This document shows, piece by piece, positions 58,317-64,000 of a stretch of 64,000 bases of DNA. Source of the DNA: Haberlea rhodopensis. Taxonomy: Eukaryota; Streptophyta; Magnoliopsida; Lamiales; Gesneriaceae. The stretch's first letter is position 1. Each line of letters begins with the position of its first letter. Made by a program: the position numbers and the translations under genes. Location: assembly GCA_907163345.1 (NCBI GenBank), contig CAJQUN010000416.1, forward strand, positions 426,545-490,544, read 5' to 3'. The notes below the pieces were generated by a model, which was not told the origin of the DNA, made no database searches, and saw nothing but the letters and a program-made list of their open reading frames with translations.

Positions 58317-59407
58317 GTCTTCCGCACAAAAAAATAATATGCTCCAAGATATACCAACTACACCTCTTTTTACACCTACTGATTCAAAACATTACCTGGA
58401 AAAAGGCGAAACAAACAGGCATACACCCTAGGAAAAAAGTCCTACCCCAAAAAAAACTTAAAAATTTCAATCAAAATGGTTAAAGGAAATATAAGGGGTG
58501 TAAAGAGAGAGAATATAAAAGAAAAGCATAGCTTGATTGTTCTTCTTAAACATGCTTCAATGGAACAATTTCAACATTCAAACTAGTCTTTAAGAAACAG
58601 CTATAGAGGGATAAAAAATAATGCATCCTCCACGATTTTATAACTCATCAATAGATGAAAAACACCATAAAGAGACATACAACTGCAACTATTTCCAAAG
58701 CTTTTCCAGAAATTAAAGCAACTTTTTTTAAAAAATTAAAGCAATTTAATACCATTAATGCCGGAAAAAACAGCCCAGTTGAGTAAAGAGATCAAGAAAG
58801 TTTCAGAAACCATTCAATTGAAGCAGCGGAAACAGTGGTTTCAGCATCATAAATACTAACACCATACTCATTCAGAAAAAGGCAACCCAGTAAGCAAGTA
58901 CCATGAAGCACAGAACTTAAAGTGGGAAAAGGGTAAATAAAGGTGCAAGATAACATTTTCAGATCGCATTTCGTCCTTTAAAACTTCTATAATTATTTGA
59001 AGAGCCCTTAAATTCTTGATTTTTTTACCGTACAACTATTTAAAGCTCAGGCTGTTATGTATAACACACAGTGACAGCGAGCATTCATTCAAGAAAACAA
59101 TAAATAAAGAGAGAGAGGTGGGGGTGAGGAACAACATCAATAATTACGGAATATTTATAAATAATATTTTTTTGGATATTATTTATATATCAACTTAATA
59201 ATAAATATAATATTATCTAAATAAAAATATATAAATTAAATAGGACCCAAGCCATGTCTTACTTGCAAGTTGAGCGAGAAAATGAAGATAAAAGAGAAAA
59301 ATGGGTTATTAAAATAATGTGGAAAGGAAAGCTTCATAAGAAAGATGCTTTGTTCATATCCACGCTTTGCATAAAAAAGAGAGTTGTTGATGATTCACTA
59401 GTAACTA
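58317..59407 (-). promoter_or_regulatory. Presumed 5'UTR/promoter of the bHLH49-like gene
   Basis: About 1.1 kb of AT-rich DNA between the ATG and PMD-MULE copy 2. I see no coding exon. A non-coding first exon and intron are likely but cannot be placed by eye. No certain TATA box. Confidence 0.4.
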
Positions 59408-60003
59408 GGGTTTTTTAATAATTTAATCGAAAAAAATGTATTTAACAAAATAAACGGAGAACTTAGTAAAACAAACGAATGTGCTATCTGAGATGACGCC
59501 TTCAATAATGCTTTAACTCAGTCGCCCGTCTCCTTCTTTCTTATCCTTTCCTTTAATTCTTCTCTCTCTTCTCAAATTTTAGGCGAAAATCCTCCCCAAA
59601 TTTCTTAAAATTCTTCCATCTTTTTTCCATAATTTCTTAAATTATTGTGGTTTGTGGAGCCTAGTTGTTTATCATTCTTGGAAACTAAGGTAATTTTTTT
59701 TCGTAATATAAATTTTTGAAAGTGGTAGAATTTACATTATTTTGTTGTTTGTGTGTGATTTTTGTTGTTTGGTAGTTGTTATTTGAAAAGATAGTTGTAG
59801 TTTGAAAAGATAGTTATAATTTGAAAATGAGTGGCGGAGACCAATGTCCGGTGGCTGTTGAGGGTGGCTGTTGAGGGTGGCCGGTGGGGCGCTGGCGGAG
59901 GGGCTTCGCTGGCGAGGCGTCGGCATCGGCGGCGGGTGGTGGCCTGCGGTGCTGGCCATGTTTATATTTTTGTTATGTTGATATTTGTTATGTAATATTC
60001 AGG

Positions 60004-61600
60004 ATGGATTTACAGAGAGTACCAGGCCCGATCGAGCGTTATCTTATGTCATTGCAGTCATCTCATCGATCTGAGGATGTTTGGGCAGGTGATATTGATA
60101 GAACACTTCGATGTAGAAGCCTTGATATTTATTTTTGGGATCTTTGTCCACTTGATATACGTGTTGTTAGTTTGTTGCACAATATTGGATTTTATGGTGT
60201 GTATAGGTGTGGTAAAATTGCCATTGACTTTCACTTCATCACGGCTTTAGTTAAGAGATAACACCGTGAAACATACACATTTCATTTAAGATCTGGAGAG
60301 GCAACAATCACCCTTCAAGACATTGCAGTGATATGGTCATTGCGAGTAGATGGCACCGTATTGTCATATGTTGATCACGATAGATGTACACATGAGTGGC
60401 AATAATATTGCCATATCTTTTTGGGATTTATACCAGATGTGGCACACTTTAGAGGTGCAAAGTTATAACTATATGCATTAAAAGAACATTTGTTGAATAA
60501 TGCTCTGAATGAGCACAGTACGGCAGATGATGTTGTTAAATACACAAGGGCTTGCAAATTACTGATGTTTGGGGTCATTATGTGCCCTGATTTATCCCAG
60601 CCATTATTTACAGAAAATTAGAATATATTAATTCAGTTGGTTAATTATAGTTTAGGTAGTGCTGTGTTAGCATATTTTACCGTGAGTTGTGCACTTTATC
60701 ACTGAGAGGAAAAAAAGTGATAGGTGGTGCATTACAACGCGTACATGAAAACTTTAAATTTTTGCATTTTAAATATTTAATATTTTATTAATCATATTTG
60801 ATTCATAATACTATTTCATGACAATATTTTTTAGATTTGGGCATGGTCACGAATACCAGGTTTAAGTCCTCAATTGGGGTGACCCAAGATCGATGTTGGG
60901 CCAATAATGAATCGATGAGAAAAATGCGTTACCTTCTGCTACATATGGTGCAAGGTAATTTGTTTTGTATTCTTTTTATGTTTTAAAATATTTATAGTTT
61001 TTGTAATTGTGATCATACAGGTGGGTATGTCACTTAAGATTTACAGAAATAGGGCGTCATTCTGTACGCATCATTAGGGACATTCTTGATGAGTAATCAT
61101 TGAGTCAAGTAAGCAAAATATTAGATGCAACTGTTATTACAATAGAAATAATAGTGTTTTTATAATTATAATACAATTTTGTATTTGTAGTTCAACTGGC
61201 AACCGTACCCTTAGGATTGCACTGAAGATGTGAGTCCCCTGTTATGGACATATGCTGGCCCATTAATTTTGTATGAAACTGTTGAGATGCGTCGTCCAGA
61301 TAGGGTTTTTCGCCAATTTGGAAATCTACAAGACATCCCAGCAAGATCCTCGATTACGGGATAATAAGTTGCATGCAGTTGATCGAATGAGCAGTATCGA
61401 TAAGGATTGGAGTTTACACCATGTTGCGTATATACACAGATGGGAGATGGCACATGATCTATGTGTGTACAGACCACGATATTGTGCTGTAGTGGTCGGG
61501 TATGGTGGGTGGTATGACCGAATCACTCGTAGATATATGGCCATCAAATACAATTTGTAGAGACAGGATACCAACATGGGGACGACCCAGGATTGGCATT
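60004..61600 (+). pseudogene. Plant mobile domain (PMD) protein, MULE-borne, copy 2
   Basis: The ATG at 60004 follows an AATATTCAG acceptor-like site and gives MDLQRVPGPIERYLMSLQSS, then DVWAGDIDRTLRCRS, YRCGKIAIDFHFITALVKR. A stop (60259-60261) follows, then ETYTFHLRSGEATITLQDIA, VIWSLRVDG, more stops, HLLNNALNEHSTADDVVKYT and LGSAVLAYF. A later exon-like part (about 61230-61600) contains LILYETVEMRRPDRVFRQFG and CVYRPRYCAVVVGYGGWYDR. It keeps the same order as copy 1. There are at least four in-frame stops or frame changes. The GC-rich block 59820-59960 ahead of it corresponds to 49745-49860 of copy 1. Confidence 0.75.
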
Positions 61601-62469
61601 GTGTGTAAGTTAATAGATAAAAGGATTTTTGAATTTGTAATGTATATTTATAAATTATAATTGACATACTATTATTTACTTTTCAGATTGATTAGATGAA
61701 GGAGTTATACTGTTAGTTGTAATTGCTATCCCATTGATATGGAGTCGATGAGATATCAGCATAGGGTAATTGCGCAAAATGTGATTGCAAGTGGCTATTG
61801 TACGACGAGACATGAACTTCCCACAATATGAAGAAGTTCATGCTCATGGTGAAGAACTAGTACAGCCAGTCCATGAACCTATCCCGATAGATATGACATG
61901 TCCATCTATGCATACACCTACCCCGATATATGCAGTAGGTCCATCTACATCTTTTTTTGGTGCCGATGTATATATGAATTGTTATGTTCCCCTGTGCCAC
62001 CGACATATGATCAATCTTCGTTCACGCCATATGCTCCAATCGACACACAGCATGATACATATGTGATGTTAGGTTTGCACCATCATATACAACATCCACG
62101 GACCAAGTTTTTGAGATTTCACCTATTGGATTCCCTCAGTTCACACCATATCATCCGTATCATGATGTACATTGTGGTACAAGAAAGGAACGAACAAGTG
62201 GATGGGGAACAAAGAGTGAAAAGACTGATTATTCCTCCTCCTTGTGGTACTTGATGACATTTAGAGATGATGACACGTCGTGATTGATCACATTTGTATC
62301 TATCGTCTTGTAAATATTTTTATTGGTAGCAACAACTTAAAAAAACTAATTTGTTGAGAAATTTTATAATTTTTATTTGACATAGATTAAAACATACAAT
62401 CAAACACACAATTATTTACATTAATTGAACAATTAGTTACACATAAAATGAAAACATTAATGATTTCTA

Positions 62470-63030
62470 GAACTTGAAGGCATTTGTCGTCTTGCACGGG
62501 CTTCTGGCCATTCCATCTCATTCTGAATACGTGTCATGCGATATCGGCCAACTCTTTTGGTTTTACGCAAAGTGGATTGTGGTACAATGAGGCCCCGATG
62601 ACGGTCTGAAATCAAACATACACCCCCACATCCTCCTCACAATATGCTTGCTAATCATCTCCATGACACAAAGTTTTCTTCATCAAACAATTGCAAATGC
62701 CAAAGGTAAGACTTGATATTAGCATCCATTGCTACAACAATCAACATCTTATGTTGATCTTTCGTATACAGATGTGTTTCATCAACATTTATACCCGTCG
62801 GCAATGTTGAAATCCTCCTACAGATGGATGGAAGGCCCATAACATGTAATTCAAGTCTCTCTCTTGGTCTGGCATGTCAAGGTGAACCCACTCAACGACT
62901 GTGCCGTGATATCCATTTTTTGCAAGGCTCCCATATAGTAAGACAACTATTAATGGAGCTCTCCATGTTTCCATCACATTCTCAACATCACGTCGCAAAA
63001 TATACCATCCTTTTCATATGAGATCTCAAA
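62470..63030 (-). pseudogene. MULE (MuDR-type) transposase fragment
   Basis: On the minus strand: GTVVEWVHLDMPDQERDL, MLWAFHPSVGGFQHCRR, then NVDETHLYTKDQHKMLIVVA with the first catalytic Asp in the D-x-THLY motif, MDANIKSYLWHLQLF, DEENFVSW, and, after frame changes, ISDRHRGLIVPQ with the second Asp. This order is the MULE transposase domain. The N-terminal DNA-binding part and the third acidic residue are missing. It lies tail to tail with the PMD gene within the same element. Confidence 0.75.
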
Positions 63031-63139
63031 CCCATATTTATCTTAATTGTCTGAATTACATACTTTATTTCGTAAGCCGGATCATGCCGAACGATTCCCC
63101 ACTAACAAGCAGATGAAGAACCACGATATGCAATATATA

Positions 63140-63420
63140 CTAATGAAGGCGCCACGTGACATGTTGCCTTCAAATAAAAGACTAATTTTTTAATTGAAGG
63201 CGCCACTTGACAAGGCGCCTTCTAATAACAAAACTAATTTTTTAATTGAAGGCGTCACAACACTGAAGGCGCCTTCACTGAAGGCGCCTTCAAACTGAAG
63301 GCGCCTTACTGAAGGCGTCTTAGGGTGTGGCGCCTTCTAATTCATTTTTTTTAAAATTGAAGACGTCATTGTAGATGACCCCTCAATTGAAGGCGTAATC
63401 TACAATAACGTTTTCAATCA
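63140..63420. repeat. Palindrome cluster at the end of PMD-MULE copy 2
   Basis: Repeated GAAGGCGCC/GGCGCCTTC units: at least seven between 63140 and 63340, with spacers of few to about 30 bp, then two of the type GACGTCATTGTAGATGAC. Many can pair with each other, giving several possible hairpins. Confidence 0.85.
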
Positions 63421-63494
63421 TTTCATAAATTGACTCCATTCAGGTTAATTTGTTAAATTAATTATAATTTCGAATATTTTATTTAAAAAAACCC

Positions 63495-64000
63495 AGTAAT
63501 TGCCCTCCTATCTCCTGCGGTTAAAATTGAAAATTCGTGGGGTGTTCGATAAAATCACCGTAAATTTATTATATAAATTAAAAATATTTTTATTTAATCT
63601 TTTAAAGTGTATATAAAATATTATGTTTTGATTTTAAGAAAAGATCAAATCTTGTACTGATCTGAAATTTGAAATAATGTAGAAGTTGACAAGTATTACA
63701 ACTATATATATTCTTGTTCTGAATCGTTCGCTTGTTGACGATAACAAAATATTTTTACACTAAATATGTTACCCAAACTTTACTTATAAGATACATGATT
63801 TTTACTTTGGAGGCAAATGGCATGAATTCAACAGCTTATTGTAACTTAACTTTACTTTTGTTTGGTTTACTGTGTATGTAGTTCAACTTTTTAGTAATAA
63901 TATGATAATACCAACTTTAGCTATCAAACCGACGGGGTTTATTAATTAAATAACCTTAATAAAATAAAAATAATTTCAAAAAACCCAAAAAATAAAAACA
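63495..64000. other. AT-rich spacer without recognisable gene
   Basis: No coding exon, RNA gene or repeat was recognised in the last 500 bp. Confidence 0.5.

Larger units (their letters stand above)
59408..63494 (+). mobile_element. PMD-carrying MULE, copy 2
   Basis: About 4.1 kb. The left end reads GGGTTTTTTAATAATTTAAT; the right end, read inward, GGGTTTTTTTAAATAAAATA, both followed by a TTTAACAAA block, so the TIRs are diverged. Subterminal palindromes occur at both sides. It carries a PMD pseudogene (plus) and a transposase remnant (minus). The flanks CTAGTAACT and CCAGTAATT agree in 7 of 9 positions and could be an old 9-bp duplication. Confidence 0.65.

Noticed and set aside
62655..62998. 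Active MULE transposase
   Set aside because: The domain is split over several frames, and the third catalytic residue and the DNA-binding region are absent.
59408..63503. A perfect 9-bp target duplication for PMD-MULE copy 2
   Set aside because: Only 7 of 9 positions agree, and this alignment makes the two TIR ends unequal, so it is noted only as possible.

Overview
This is nuclear DNA of a flowering plant, probably a eudicot. Host genes have plant families, GT-AG introns and AT-rich spacers. About two thirds of the window is transposable elements, many nested. The species cannot be told from the sequence.

Layout. 1-2640: 5' exons of a BIM2-type bHLH gene (minus), with a 251-bp Tourist-like MITE and a 90-bp foldback. 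2641-4503: a Pack-MULE with captured F-box/LRR/FBD fragments and a perfect 9-bp target duplication. 5040-6720: remains of a gypsy LTR. 7667-14731: a non-autonomous Athila-like gypsy element (minus; Gag and protease only) beside a 5' fragment of a CHCHD2-like gene. 17700-32240: a broken PI4K-gamma-type gene. Its probable 5'UTR intron holds a MULE-type element (18395-31227, 9-bp duplication), which is itself split by a young 11.2-kb Tat-lineage gypsy element (18553-29736). 32425-42947: a copia-type solo LTR split by a nearly intact Tekay/Del chromovirus (33115-42096, minus). 43068-46631: a degenerate copia Gag-only element. 46632-48130: a solo LTR abutting a truncated MULE with a plant mobile domain (PMD) gene (to about 50450). 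50640-53900: a decayed PPR gene with a hAT MITE, then an AhpC/TSA fragment. 55128-58316: the one intact host gene, a seven-exon bHLH49-type gene (minus). 59408-63494: a second PMD-MULE with PMD and transposase remnants.

The elements were dated relative to each other by nesting and LTR divergence. Tat (4 mismatches in 620 bp by eye) is youngest, then Tekay (about 18 substitutions in 2.08 kb), then the Athila-like element (about 1.3 percent plus indels). The MULE host of Tat, the copia solo LTR and the PMD-MULEs are older.

Most notable: (1) dense arrays of the palindrome GATCGATC in LTRs of at least three unrelated retrotransposon families; (2) the Tat element has a 23-copy tandem array between sense pol and a spliced antisense gene with its own TATA box; (3) MULE-type elements with strong palindromes near their ends, two of them carrying PMD genes.
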